Shown here piece by piece: positions 1-11,940 of a DNA stretch of 64,000 nt (within the stretch, counting starts at the first letter, position 1; each line of letters opens with the position of its first letter). A program made the position numbers and the translations under genes. Source of the stretch: Torreya grandis (Eukaryota > Streptophyta > Pinopsida > Cupressales > Taxaceae); NCBI GenBank assembly GCA_037957365.1, contig JARHVA010000157.1, positions 3,940,001 through 4,004,000 of the forward strand, in the 5' to 3' direction. The notes under the pieces were generated by a model, which saw only the letters and a list, made by a program, of their open reading frames with translations, was not told the DNA's origin and made no database searches.

Positions 1-1185
1 GACACCTGTAGATATATCCCCATGTCCTGATGATGAGAGAAATCCTATGGTTCCCCAACTAGAGGGGATGATGTAGGATGTATAGATGGTTATATACAGT
101 GGTGGGATGGATCCCATTGGTCATTATTATTCCTAGTTATAGTTTCCCCACTTGGTGTCATACTTAAAAAATAGAGAGATGTAGGGGGAGATGGAGGTGG
201 TGGTGCTCTAGTGGGACTAACTTTGGTAGATGAGGAGGCTATTAGATCCACATGTAATTATCATACCTTGATTTTGGCTTAAAATTAATATAACACTTAA
301 TATAGTATTTGATGTCGTAAAAGTTGCTAATTTGTATTTTATACGTCTTGCTTGTAGGTAATGAGGAGTGGGCCACCATGGTAAATAGTGCAATTTGGGC
401 CCTCACATGAAGTGTACCCATGGATATAACTAGTGAGGGTTTCATTGAGAGGGTTGTTGATATTTCGAGTGCCCATGCATCCTTATTTGATCCAATGGCG
501 AGGGTTGTGGCCGCATATCACACTGTGGCCACTAAGTGTGTTGAGTTAGATAGATGGGACATCCCATAATGTAGTGCCATCAAGATCCTACAGGTTTTGG
601 TTGATCAATATGACACTCTGTGGTGTGAGCATGATGAGATAATACACCAACTAGGGTCATATGAGGAGAGATTGCATGAGTTGTCTTAGGCATGGGGGCC
701 CACATTGGACCCATGTGCTTCCACATCGAAAGACATGAGGGTCATAGATATAGATAGTGATGATGAGTATACCACTGGACATATTCTCCCAACATATGAT
801 TGGTATTATTATTTGTATAAACTCTACCATTTTGATATGTGTGTGTGTGTGTGTGTGACACTATTCACGTGGTTTATTTCATTTCATATGGATTTGCACT
901 ATTTAGTTCTATATGAATTTTGCATAGTTTACTTGCATTTGTTTTCAATATGAAGATTGGAATATACTATATTACACTTTTGTATGAAATATGTCAATTT
1001 TGTGAACCTATTTGCATTTGTAGGAATAATAAAGTAAACAATGTATACAATGAAACCCAGTTGGAAATAAGAAGGCTCGACTGTAATGATCATGTGGTAA
1101 TGGAATTGCTAGTTTTGATTTTGTCACTGACTCTGAAGTATTTGTATAAATATCCTATGATTTTGCATATAGTAGTTTAGGTACC
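1..1185 (+). pseudogene. Plant mobile domain (PMD) gene remnant, copy 1, C-terminal part
   Basis: This is homologous to the better preserved copy at 6271-8010. The start matches that copy's region after the QFG motif. Around 358-780 the reading is coherent: GFIERVVDI, then an AAYHTVATKC stretch, then a helix-like segment with HDEIIHQLGSYEERLHEL, broken by stops. An intron is suggested at about 251-357 (GTAATT donor, TTGTAG acceptor). A second, at about 790-1022, contains the GT microsatellite and ends CATTTGTAG. A last exon-like piece at 1023-1150 contains NNKVNNVYNETQLE. PMD proteins are plant nuclear proteins whose domain is shared with transposable elements. The copy is dead and its first part lies off the window. 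Confidence 0.6.
839..857. repeat. (GT)n microsatellite in a PMD intron, copy 1
   Basis: About nine GT units follow TTGATAT and precede the run ending TTCACGTGG. The same site in copy 2 (7511-7711) has expanded to roughly 200 bases of AT, GTAT and ATAC units. Confidence 0.9.
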
Positions 1186-1189
1186 CAAA

Positions 1190-3630
1190 TCCATTGTCTA
1201 GGTACACCTTCTCCACATGTCTCTTTATGAAGGACCCAATTGACCAATGATTCCTTGGTAGGATCAGTGTGGAAGAGATCAGTCCTAGTAGAGGGTACAC
1301 TAGGAGGACTTCTACTAGTGGTTGTGTTTTGCAAAGGTTGATGGACCATGTGTCCCTCAAAAGGAGCAGCATAGGATGTCTTGACCCTCTCAAAAAGAAG
1401 TATGTGAAATAGGTCTAGATATGTCTTTTAGAAATGCAATAATTTTTTGATCAACTAACCATGTAAGCTTTTAATCAAGAGAAAAACACTCATTATCTAG
1501 GTGCCCATTTATACCATGGTAAGTGCAAAAGCGTTATCTTTTTACCTTTTCAAATATGTGTGGTGGATAATGAGAATCAGGAGGAAACTTTATGATGTAT
1601 TTATTCAATAATGTGCACAATATATCATGTGGTCTATCTTGGTACTAATCAAATTGAAGTGGTTGCCTTTTTGTAGAAGTGTATGGTTTAGCTATAGGAG
1701 ATACTCTATAAGTGTATTCTTTTCCTTTGTTCAATACCTTTATTGCTTGTTCACTGTTGGTTTTTGAAGTGATTCATGGCCCTTCTTAGTTTGCTTGTTT
1801 GCTTTGAACATGCTATTTGTACCATGTTTGCCTTTAGATGGTGAAGTAGGTAATTTGGTTTTTGTATTTGTTAAAACACATGCATATTTATGCACATCCC
1901 AATATAAAATATCAAAAGAAGCAAAGGGCTTATGCAACACTCTTTATCTAAGAAGAGAAAGAAGACCCCTACTAAATATAAATTGCACTTCCAAATCCGA
2001 GGGGGCATTTTGTGTTAATACTTGTAAATGCTCCAATGGTAACTTAGGTTAGGTATATTAATGAAAAATTTAATAAGAACACATCTTTGAGTTTTTTGAA
2101 TGTTGATAAGGAACCATTTGGGAGGTTGTAAAACCAATTAAGAGCCTCTTGAGCTAAATTTCAATGGAAATCCTTCAATAACAGACATCCATCCTTAGCC
2201 CAATATTCAAAGGGATGCATATGTTATCGCAAGTGAATATCAGGATCCCCTTGACCATTGAAACAGGGGAACTTAGGCATGATGAAGTTTGAAGGGTAAG
2301 AAGATTCAAACACATATTGAGTAAGAGGTTGTTCCTCTAACATATTCTCTTCAAAGGTAGCCTCCTGAGATGAAACTTGCAACCTAAGAGTATTTACTTG
2401 TTGTTGAAGATCTCCCATGACAGTCATGATAAATAACATATCATAAGTAGAGATTGGTGAAGAAGTTGAATATTTGCTCAGAGGTTGTAAACTAACATTC
2501 ATATGAAACATAGGAATGATAAACTCTTGACCACTTTATAAAGAGGATCATCACATGGTTGCCCAATATCTAGTAAAGGAGCACCCATGGCTAAAGAGAC
2601 AAGTATATAATTTTGGATAACATGAAGGTTGATATCATTATCATTACAAGGTGCTATATTATTTGAAATTTTATGACATATAATAGTAGGGGAAGGAACT
2701 TCACTTGTAAACACATGTTCCTTTTGAGTAGAAAAGGCAAAGGAGGGAGGAAAAGAAACATTTTTCTACTTCATTTGCAACACTAGGAAAGGGAAAAATG
2801 CAAATTTAATTTCCATTTGTACTTTTCAAAGAAGGGAGAGAAAATAAAATGCTACTTTTGATTTTATTTTCATTTTATCATTCAAGCAAGGGAGGAGAAG
2901 TAGTAGATGCATATTGCTCATTACAATTTTGAGAAAGAGAAGTAATTTCGCTATTTTCATTTGATTGATCCAAAGAAGGGATAAGTTTTTCAAACTTAGC
3001 ATCACTTTGACAAGAAGGCACACACTCAATTTATTCAATAGTTTCATTATTTTAAATAGGAGAGGAGTATTCAAAATTTTCAACATTTACATCATTGGAA
3101 GGAGAAGAGGAACATTCAATTTTTGATGTATCTAGAGAATGTATGCATACAACATTTTTACTTGTGACATTATGAGTGCTAACCTGTTGCTTATCTATTA
3201 TATTATTTTTTGGCAAGGCACTGGCAAAATGTATTGTTCTTGAATTTTAAGACCCTTCATCGGAAAAAAAGAAATATGAGATCTAGGATCTACATACCCA
3301 ATATGAATAGCATCACACTCAGAACCATATGAAATAATACTATGATCATTACCATATTAATTTATTCTTGTATTTTCATCATTAGTTCATTCATTGTCAT
3401 AGTTATAAGCAAAATAAGAGCTGTTAGCATGTTTTTGATATGTCATAAGATCTTCATATGCAATACATTAATCATCAAGAGCATTTAACAAAATATCGAA
3501 AGGATGAGACTTGGCATGGCTTATAATAAAGGACTCTATAAGGACTTTAAATTTTAACCCAATGTAAAATAAAGTAAGCATAAGGCCTAAAGTAAGAAGA
3601 TAAATAAACATGCCTCAAGCTATGCCCATA
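1190..3630 (-). pseudogene. gag: Ty3/gypsy gag remnant, element A copy 1
   Basis: Read on the minus strand from about 3630 down. First comes an acidic, Asn/Ser-rich leader with stops (HPFDILLNALDD, then YVDPRSHISF at about 3290, then a stretch ending SPPLLE at about 2880). Next is the gag core: MPKFPCFNGQGDPDIHLR near 2230-2290, followed by EYWAKDGCLLLKDFH, an ALNWFYNLPNGS segment and FKKLKDVFLLNF down to about 2070. This W-containing pattern is typical of the Ty3/gypsy retrotransposon gag domain. A degenerate knuckle (HRxNxCFSLDQKL in copy 2) lies near 1450-1540. No protease or RT follows; the PMD gene lies next, on the other strand. Stops and frameshifts make it non-functional. Confidence 0.7.
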
Positions 3631-3702
3631 ATATAGAAATATGAAATAAACATTTTTGAAGCATAAAACCTTAACATGCAAACTAGGGTTTTGTTCAACA
3701 AG

Positions 3703-3720
3703 TAGTGGATGGGTTTACCA
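3703..3720 (-). other. Primer-binding-site-like sequence, element A copy 1
   Basis: On the minus strand this reads TGGTAAACCCATCCAC, three bases from the LTR edge. The copy 2 version reads TGGTGAACCCATCCTC. Position and TGG start fit a PBS; I could not assign the tRNA. Confidence 0.5.
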
Positions 3721-3723
3721 AAA

Positions 3724-5006
3724 AAATTTATGCTATTTGGGGTATTTACACAAACAAAATTAAGAAAATAAAACTATTTGAATGCAATATGATGATGTGA
3801 AAAATTAAGTAGTATATGCCAAGCTACAAAAAATTAACTATTTATACATGTGCAATAAATACAATAAAATTCTAGGTAGTCAAGGGAAGAAGGAAGCATA
3901 TCTTAGTTCATGTTCTGTTTTGGATTGTGATAGTGATCTAAAATCACCTCATGATAGTGAACAGTTCTCAGAATCTTCTCTCTTTGTGTTTTGACTATTT
4001 TTTCCCATAGGATGCTTGTATCAATCTTGGACAGTTACACCAATGCAGATATCCACTTCAACATAGGTGTCCAGTCCAGAATCTACACATGCACAGATTT
4101 GAATCTCTACATGACCTTTGTTATCACCTATATAACTATTTGGCACCTCAAAATATATATGCCTATGCATGTGATTCAACCAATAGACAAAAACCCTAAT
4201 CTCTTTGCCTTTAACCTCTTATAACATAATAAAGAGAGGTTATCACGTGAGTTGAGCTAATCCTAGCAACCTTGACTATTGTTAAGTGTTGCCTGCATAA
4301 CCAATACACAAAAGAGGGCCTCAAAATCACATGTAGTTCTCCCTCCTAGGCATTTGTGTGGAATTTTAACTGTGAAATTATATACTTTCTCTCCTATGGT
4401 AACCTTTAGTATAGATAATGCAAGAGTATAGTGACCTTTTGAGTGCTTAAGATATTCAATTTAGTACTTTAATGCAATTCGATAGCTTGAAATGTAAGGT
4501 ATTTACTAATTAGAAAACTTACTTGATTAAATTTATAAGTGGTGTAATTAGACAATAACCTTTATATATATAGGGATCTCTCGATTTTGAATTAGGACAT
4601 AGTGTCACGCAAAAATCCGACATTATAATGATAAAAGGGACAAAACAAAATGGTCAAAAGGTGAAAGATATCAAAAATGATAAAAAGATAATGCTGGACA
4701 CATGCGTCGTGGTTGGATAATTGCATTGACGTAAGAGTCCAACACAGACATATGTGTCCAAAGGATAAAAACATAGAGATAACATAAAACACATGTGGGG
4801 ATCCCTAAGATACACTAAATAAAAGACAATTTGACAACATATAGTCCCACAGGGGTAGATAAAGCAAGTGAAATAAGATGGAACTAAAGAGGTCCACATG
4901 AGACCATGCCACTAGATATCTAACTCTAATTCAAAAGATGTATACATATAAAAAGTTATGAAAACACACTATGAAACTATGTTCATACCGAATATGAGTA
5001 TCTACT
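3724..5006 (-). repeat. LTR of element A shared by the two internal copies
   Basis: About 1.28 kb, aligned throughout with 10682-11940. On the minus strand it starts (A)GTAGATACTC, the first T of TG having mutated, and ends beside the PBS-like site. It holds blocks seen again in copy 2, including GTTACCTGCATA, CTCCCTCCTAGGCAT and the CATGTGGGGATC stretch. Because it follows a purine tract and precedes a PBS, it acts as the 3' LTR of copy 2 and the 5' LTR of copy 1, as expected of a shared LTR in a recombinant series. Confidence 0.7.
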
Positions 5007-5050
5007 TTTACGCCTCCCCAAGCCACCCACCGCCCCTCCCCGCCTCTTTC
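5007..5050 (-). other. Polypurine tract of element A copy 2
   Basis: On the minus strand this is a G/A-rich run (GGGGAGGGGCGG, then TTGGGGAGGCG) touching the LTR start at 5006. It is the most GC-rich stretch of this part of the window. Position and composition fit the plus-strand priming tract of an LTR retrotransposon. Confidence 0.65.
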
Positions 5051-6270
5051 TTTAATATAGTAATGCACAAACATAAATTACTAGTTTAAAGGAAAAGGAA
5101 ATGCATACCTTGGTGTGTACAACACACCTTGTCTTTGCTTGAGTTTTCTTTGAACCTTCCATTTGATTATTTATTATAATCAATAATATGCCATAAAGTA
5201 ATCAACATATGTAATATGCATATGATAAATAATAGAAATCATCATAAAGAAAGAGCATGGATAAAATACACTTGTGTATGTGTTGCATTGTAGTGGCTCT
5301 AGAGTATTAGAGACTAAATAAGTATAAGGAGACTTGCAACCTCATCCATCTTCTAGCTAGGAAGATGAGTGGGCTCACAAGTGGTCAACTAGGTTGCACC
5401 CTAGTGGTGTTTTATCTGGAGCGGGGAGAGTTGGGACGTGATCATGCCCCTAACCTAAGATAGGAATAGTGTTTCATTCATCAAGAGTATCATTTCCCAA
5501 CCAACACAACTCAAGTGCATAACTTGGTGAGACTGGATGATTTAATCACTCCAATCTGTAAATAGAACCAATCATTTTTAGATGAACAATGTTCAAATAA
5601 CAGTCCTTAACAATCCAACCTGGGTGACAGTCCATGATGTGATAAATTCCATGAAACAGTGATAGTCCATGTTGTGATAAAAATCCATGATAATCTCATG
5701 AATCTAGAAGATAGGTCAATGTCTGAGTACATAGAAGGAATGAACCCTTGTTCATGCCTCTTGTCATATTTGGTGTGAATGCCATAGTTTGTCTAGATTG
5801 TGCCTTTTGGTTTTGCATAAGTACCACTATTGTGTAATATGTGTATAATGGTAATATAAATGTATAAAATGTTATCCCAAATGTATATTAGAACCATATA
5901 CTATCCCTGGTATTTTTATAGTTTTTGCATGACCTAAGCGTGGACTTGTTTCCATAAAATGCACCCACTATAATATGGAGAATCTGATAACTATGTACAA
6001 ATGTGGAGGACATGTTTTCAAAACATGCCTCCATTATAATATATATATGATGAGTACTGAATAACTATGAATATGTGAAAGCCATGTCTCTATGACATGT
6101 CCCCATTAATATGCCCCCTTTTGGGAGGTGGGGAAAAAAACTCTATTATTCACCTCATCATGAAAGGAATAAGCAACGATGTCATGTATATGAGTGGATA
6201 GTAACCAATTTTACCTTGGTAGTATTGGTACATTAGAATGCAACATTGTTTGGACCATGTTTTTATTAGG
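5051..6270. other. 3' internal region of element A copy 2, no recognised coding sequence
   Basis: Between the polypurine tract and the PMD remnant I see no open frame of note. There is a short imperfect tandem duplication around 5620-5690 built on GTCCATGATGTGATAAA. The homologous part of copy 1 lies left of the window. The N-terminal part of the PMD gene could be decayed beyond recognition near the right edge. Confidence 0.5.
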
Positions 6271-7508
6271 TCGAGGACCCTTTTACATGTTTGGGCATAT
6301 GAGCACATTGTAGTAGTACATCCAATTGGTGGACCCTTAGTTGGGTGGGCCCATCCACATATATTTACAGAGTGATGGGTACTCTCTCATGGTAGACTGC
6401 ACACCATGATGGAGTACCACATTATTCTAGATATATTGACATTGGATCAAATTATATGATGCTTGTATAGGACATTTGTGGAGTGGCCTAAGGATGGGTA
6501 TGAGCTTAAAAGGATATGGATTAACATGTGGTTGGCTGATTGGACTCCTAGTGGATATGAGTTATTTCAATGTGATCGTGTTCTATAATAGTTTGGTATA
6601 GAGCATGGAGTGCCATCAACACCTTACCAATAGAATCATACATTGCAGAGTGTGAATAGGCCCCATGATATGCCGATGTTGACACCTGTATATCTAGCCC
6701 CATGTCTCGATGATGAGAGAAATCCTGTGGTTCCTCGGTTACAGGGGATGATGCATAGTTGGTTATATGTAGTGGTGGCATGGAGCCCGTTGGCCATTAT
6801 TATTCCTAGTTATAGTTTCCCTACTTGGTTTTGTACCTACAACATTAAGAGATGTAGGGGGAGATGGAGGTAGTGGTGCTCTAGTGGGACTAACATTGGT
6901 AGATGAGGTGGCTATTAGAGCAACATGTAATTATTGTACCTTGATTTTGGATTCAACTTAATATAACATTTAATATAGTATTTGATGTCATAAAAGTTGA
7001 TAATTTTTATTTTATATGTCTTTCTTGTAGGTAATGAGGGTTAGGCCACCATGGTAGATAATGCAATTCAGGCCCTTACATGGAATGTACCCATGGATAT
7101 AGCTAGTGAGGGTTTCATTGAGAGGGTTGTTGATATTGTGAGTGCCCATACATACTTATTCGATCATGTGGTGAGGGTTATGGCCACATATCACACCTCA
7201 ACCACTAAGTGTGAGGAGTTATGTGCTAAGTTAGATATACATGAAATCCCACAACGTAGTGCCATTAGGATCTTATAGGTTGTAGTTGATCGATATGAAA
7301 AAATGGCGTGAGCATGATGAGATAATACACCGACTAGGCTCATATGAAGAGATATTACATGAGTTATCTTAAGCACAAGGGCCCATACTAGACCCATGTG
7401 CTTCCACATCGAGAGACATGAGGGTGATAGATATAAATGTTGATGATGAGTATACATATGGCTGAAAATATGATTGATATTATTATTTGTACAAACTCTA
7501 TACCATTT

Positions 7509-7601
<93 letters not shown>

Positions 7602-8010
7602 CATGCATGCATGCATGTATGTATGTATATATTTAGATACATATATATACATACATACATACATATACATACATACATACATATATAGATACATACATAC
7701 ATATATACATGACATTGTTCACGTGGTCATTTCATATGGATGTGCATTATTTAGTTTTGTATGCATTTTGCATAGTTTACTTGTATTTATTTTCAATATA
7801 AATATTGGAATATAATATATTACATGGTTTTATGAAATATGTCAATTTAATGAAATTATTTGCATTTGTAGGAATAATAAAGTAAACATTGTATACAATG
7901 AAACCTAGTTGGAAATAAGAAAGCTCGACTGTAATGATCATGTGGTAATGGAACTATTGGTTTTACTTCTGTCACTAACTCTGAAGTATCTGTAAAAATA
8001 TCTTGTGATT
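6271..8010 (+). pseudogene. Plant mobile domain (PMD) gene remnant, copy 2, antisense inside element A
   Basis: From 6271 one frame reads TLLHVWAYEHIVVVHPIGG, then EWPKDGYELKRIWINMW and YELFQCDRVL, two stops, then FGIEHGVPSTP. The order Trp-containing LLxxWAYEH, xxxDRVLxQFGxxxxxP and downstream HDMPML is diagnostic of the PMD family (aminotransferase-like mobile domain, the phosphatase-7-long-form-like group). In-frame stops occur at about 6367 and 6466 and in the QFG region. After a suggested intron (about 6926-7030) comes an open piece at 7051-7278 with GFIERVVDIVSAH. A second intron holds the large microsatellite. A final piece lies at about 7872-7996. It is antisense to the element's gag, so its introns would not be spliced from the genomic RNA. 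Dead by stops; the N-terminus is not found. Confidence 0.72.
7511..7711. repeat. Compound microsatellite (AT)n-(GTAT)n-(GCAT)n-(ATAC)n
   Basis: An AT run of about 66 bases (7511-7576) is followed by GTAT and GCAT units to about 7628 and, after a short AT-rich interruption, by ATAC units to about 7711. GTAT and ATAC blocks are reverse complements, so the tract could fold into a long hairpin. Long Tyr/Ile/Met ORFs read through it on both strands are artefacts of the repeat. Confidence 0.95.
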
Positions 8011-8029
8011 ATGTATATAGTAGTTTAGT

Positions 8030-10564
8030 ACCCAAATCTATTGTGTAGGTATACCTTCTCCACGTGTCTCTCTATGAAAGACCTAATTGACCAATGATTC
8101 CTTGGTAGGATCAATGTGGAAGAGATCAATCCTAGTAGAGGGTTTACTAGGAAGAGGAATTCTACTAGTGGTTGTCTTTTATGAAGGTCGATAGACCACG
8201 TGTTCCTCAAAAGGAGCAACATAGGACGTCTTGACCCTCTTAGAATAACCTCTAGAATAAGTATGTGAAGTAGGTCTAGATATGTCTTTTAGAAATGCAA
8301 TAATTTTTTGATCAACTAAGCATGTAAGCTTTTGATCAAGAGAAAAACACTCATTATCACGGTGCCCATTTATACCATGGTAAGTCCAAAAGTGTTGTCT
8401 TTTTACCTTTAAAAATATGTGTGGTGGGTAATGAGAATTAAGAGGAGGCTTTATAATCTGTTTATTCAATAATGTGCACAATATATTATGTGTTCTATCT
8501 TGGTACTAATCCAACTAAAGTGGTTGCCTTTTTGTAGAGGCATATGGTTTAGTTGTAGGAAATACTCTATAAGTATATTCTTTTCCTTTGTTCAATACCT
8601 TTATCACTTGTTTGTTTGTATGCATTGTTGGTTTTTGAAGTGATTCATGACCCTTAGTTTGCTTGTCTACTTTGAAAATGTTATTTGTACCATGTTTGCC
8701 TTTAGGTGGTGAAGTAGGTAACTTGGATTTTGTATTTGTTAAAGCACATGCATATTTATACACATCCCAATATAAAATATCAAATGAAGAAAAGGGATTA
8801 TGCAACACTATTTATCTAAGAGGATAAATAAGACCCATACTAAATATAAATTGCACTTCCAAATCTGTGGGGACATAGTTTAAAGACTACATTATGTCCT
8901 TAAATCTAATAATATAGTCTTGAATGGACTCATTCTCATTTTATATTAATACTTGTAAATGTTCCAATGGTAATTTAGGTAAGGTATATTGATGAAAAAT
9001 GGATAAGAACACATCTTCGAGTTTTTTGAATGTTGAAAAGGAATCATTTGAGAGGTTGTAAAACCAATCAAGAGTCTCTTGAGCTAAATTTCGATGGAAA
9101 GCCTTCAATAGCAGACAACCATCCTTAGCCCAATGTTCAAAGGAATGTATATATTGTCACAAGTGAATAGCAATGATCCCCTTGACCATTAAAGTAGGTG
9201 AATTTAGGCATGATGAAGTTCGAAGGATAAGAAGATTCAAACACATCTCAAGTAAGAGGTTATTCCTCTAACATATTCTCCTCAAAGGTAGCCTCATGAG
9301 GTGATAATTGCAACTTAAGAGTAATTACTTGTTGAAGATCTCCCATGGTAGTCATGATGGATAACATATCACAAGTAGAGATTAGTGAAGAAGTTGAATA
9401 TTTGCTTAGAGTATGTAAAATAGCATTTATATGAAACATAGGAATGATAGATTCTTGACCACTTTATAAAGAGGATCATCACATGGTTGCACAATATATG
9501 GTAAAGGAGTACCCATGGCTAAAGAGACATGTATATCATTTTGGATAACATGAAGATTGATATCATTACCATTAAAAGGTGCTATATTATTTGAAATTTT
9601 ATGACATATAATAGGTGTAGGAGAAGTAACTTAAATTTTAAACACATGCTCCTTTTGCGTAGAAAATGCAAAGGAGGGAGAAAAAGAAACATTTTCTACT
9701 TCATTTGCAACACTAGGAGAGGGAAAAATTCAAATATCACTTCCATTTGTACTTTTCAAAGAAGGGAGAGAAAATACAATGCAACTTTTGATTTTCTTTT
9801 CATTTTGTCATTAAAGCAAGGGAGGAGAGGAAGTAGTACATGCATATTACTCATTAAAATTTTGGGCAAGAGAAGTAATTTTTCTATTTTCATTTGAGTG
9901 ATCCAAAGAGGGGATACATTTTTCAAGATTAGCATCACTTTGACAAGAAGGTACACATTCAATTTCTTCAATAGTTTCATTATTTTAAATAGGAGAGGAG
10001 TATTCAAAATTTTCAACATTTATATCATTAGAAGGAGAAGAGGAACATTTAATTTTTTGATGTATCTAGAGAATGTATGCATACAACATTTTTACTTGCG
10101 ACATTATGAATGCTAATCTCTTGCTTATCTATTATATTATTTTTTAGCAAGGCACTGACAAAATGTATTGTTCTTGAATTTTAAGACCCTTCATCGGAAA
10201 AAAAGAAATATGAGAACTAGGATCTACATACCCAATATGAATAGCATCACACTCAGAACCCTATGAAATAATACTATGATCATTACCATATTAATTTATT
10301 CTTGTATTTTCATCATTAGTTCATTCATTGTCATAGTTATAAGCAAAATAAGAGCTGTTAGCATGTTTTTGATATGTCATAAGATCTTCATATGCAATAC
10401 ATTAATCATCAAGAGCATTTAACAAAATATCGAAAGGATGAGACTTGGCATGGCTTATAATAAAGGACTCTATAAGGACTTTAAATTTTAACCCAATGTA
10501 AAATAAAGTAAGCATAAGGCCTAAAGTAAGAAGATAAATAAACATGCCTCAAGCTATGCCCATA
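8030..10564 (-). pseudogene. gag: Ty3/gypsy gag remnant, element A copy 2
   Basis: Collinear with the copy 1 remnant at 1190-3630. The best preserved part is the 100-codon minus-strand frame at 8179-8481. It contains a knuckle-like WTYHGINGHRDNECFSL (first Cys replaced by Trp), then QKLTCLVDQKIIAFLKDI, a pattern common after gag in Tat-type elements. Upstream, near 9180-9250, the KFxCFNGQGD-type core is present but broken. The acidic N-terminal leader runs to about 10564. The stretch 10175-10564 is nearly identical to copy 1. No pol domain follows. The two copies share some stops, so decay began before duplication. Confidence 0.7.
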
Positions 10565-10662
10565 CAATAAATCATATCTAAAAAATTAATATAGAAATAT
10601 GAAATAAACATTTTTGAAGGAGAAAACCCTAACATGTGAACTAGGGTTTTGTTCAACAAATA

Positions 10663-10678
10663 GAGGATGGGTTCACCA
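10663..10678 (-). other. Primer-binding-site-like sequence, element A copy 2
   Basis: Minus strand TGGTGAACCCATCCTC, three bases inside the LTR edge at 10682. It resembles in form the TGGTGACCCCACTGGG site of element G. tRNA not assigned. Confidence 0.55.
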
Positions 10679-10681
10679 AAA

Positions 10682-11940
10682 TGTTTTATGTTATTTGAGT
10701 TTTTTACACAAACAAACTTAAGCAAATTAAACCATTTGATTGTAATATGATGATGTGCAAAATTCAGTAATATATGCCAAACTACAAAAAAATAACTATT
10801 TATACATGTGTAATAAATACAATAAAATACTAGGCAGTCAAGGGAAGAAGGAAGCATATCTTAGTTCATGTTCTATTTTAGACTGTGACAATGATTTGAA
10901 ATAACCTCATGATAGTGAACAATTAGTGGATTCTACTCTCTTTGTGTTTTAATTATTTTTGCCCATAAGATGCTTGTGTCAATCTCAGATAGTTACGTCG
11001 ATTTAGATGTCCACTTCGATGTAGGTATCCAGTCCATAATCTACACATGAATGGATTAAAATATCTACTTGACATTTGTTATCACATATATAACTATTTG
11101 GCACCTCAAAATATATATGTTTATGCACGAGATTCATCCAATAGACAAAAAGCCTAATCTCTTTGCCTTTGACCTCTTATAACTTGATAAAGAGGGGTTA
11201 GCACATGAGTCGAGATAATCTTATCACCCCCGACTATTGCTAAGTGTTACCTGCATAGCCAATACTCTAAAGAGGGCCTCAAAATTGAATGTAGTTCTCC
11301 CTCCTAGGCATGTATGTGGAATTGTAACTATGCAACCATATACTTTCTCTCTTATGGTAAGCTTTGGTATAAATAATGCAAGAGTATAGTGACCTTTTGG
11401 GTGCTTCAGATATTCAATTTAATATTATAATGAGATTTGATAGCTTGAAATATAAGGTATTTACTAATTAGAAAACTTGATCAAATTTCCAAGTGGTGTA
11501 ATTAGACCATAACCTTTGTATGTATAGGGATCTCTTGATTTTGAATTAGGGTTTGGTGGCACGTGAAATAATGACGATAGAATGAACATAAGGGATAAAA
11601 CAAAATGGTCAAAAGGTGAAAGTTATAAAAAATAATAAGTCTAGACACTTGCGTCATGGTTGGACACTTGCATTGATGCAAGAGTCCAATACAGATGTAG
11701 GTGTCCAGAGGCTAAAAACATAAATGTAACATAAAACACATGTGGGGATCTTTGGGATACACTAGATAAAATACAATTTGACAACTTACAATCCCATAGG
11801 GGAAAATAAAGCAAATGAAATAAGATGGAACCAAAGATGTCCACACAATACCTCACCACTAGATATTTAACTCTCAGTCAAAAAATGTATACATGTAAAA
11901 TGTTATGAAACCATGTTTATACCAAATATAAGTATCTACA
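10682..11940 (-). repeat. 5' LTR of element A copy 2
   Basis: About 1.26 kb. On the plus strand it begins TGTTTTATG and ends TATCTACA, so both strands give TG...CA ends. It is homologous to 3724-5006. Sequence beyond 11940 has no counterpart after 5006, which places the LTR boundary. Confidence 0.72.

Larger units (their letters stand above)
1..11940 (-). mobile_element. Element A: tandem LTR-internal-LTR-internal series, Ty3/gypsy-derived, carrying an antisense PMD gene
   Basis: Bases 1-5006 align along their whole length with 6678-11940, diverged by scattered substitutions plus a microsatellite expansion. The homology stops at 5006 and 11940, both at the motif agtatctac. Reading the minus strand, this motif is the start of an LTR (TGTAGATAC). 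A G-rich purine tract abuts it at 5007 and a PBS-like site abuts the other LTR edge. The simplest layout is internal copy 1 (cut by the window edge), shared LTR (3724-5006), internal copy 2 (5007-10681), LTR (10682-11940). Such series arise by unequal recombination between LTRs. Each unit has a minus-strand gag and a plus-strand PMD gene; I find no protease, RT or integrase. The lineage is probably Tat-like, inferred from gag style and from knowledge that Tat elements often carry extra ORFs. The left end lies outside the window. Confidence 0.72.

Noticed and set aside
2826..3086. 86-codon Leu/Lys-rich minus-strand ORF, repeated at 9756-10019
   Set aside because: Off-frame shadow of the acidic gag leader, which reads better in another frame of the same strand.
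7191..7715. 174-codon and neighbouring Tyr/Ile/Met-rich ORFs
   Set aside because: They are produced by reading through the AT/GTAT/ATAC microsatellite; overlapping ones exist on both strands.
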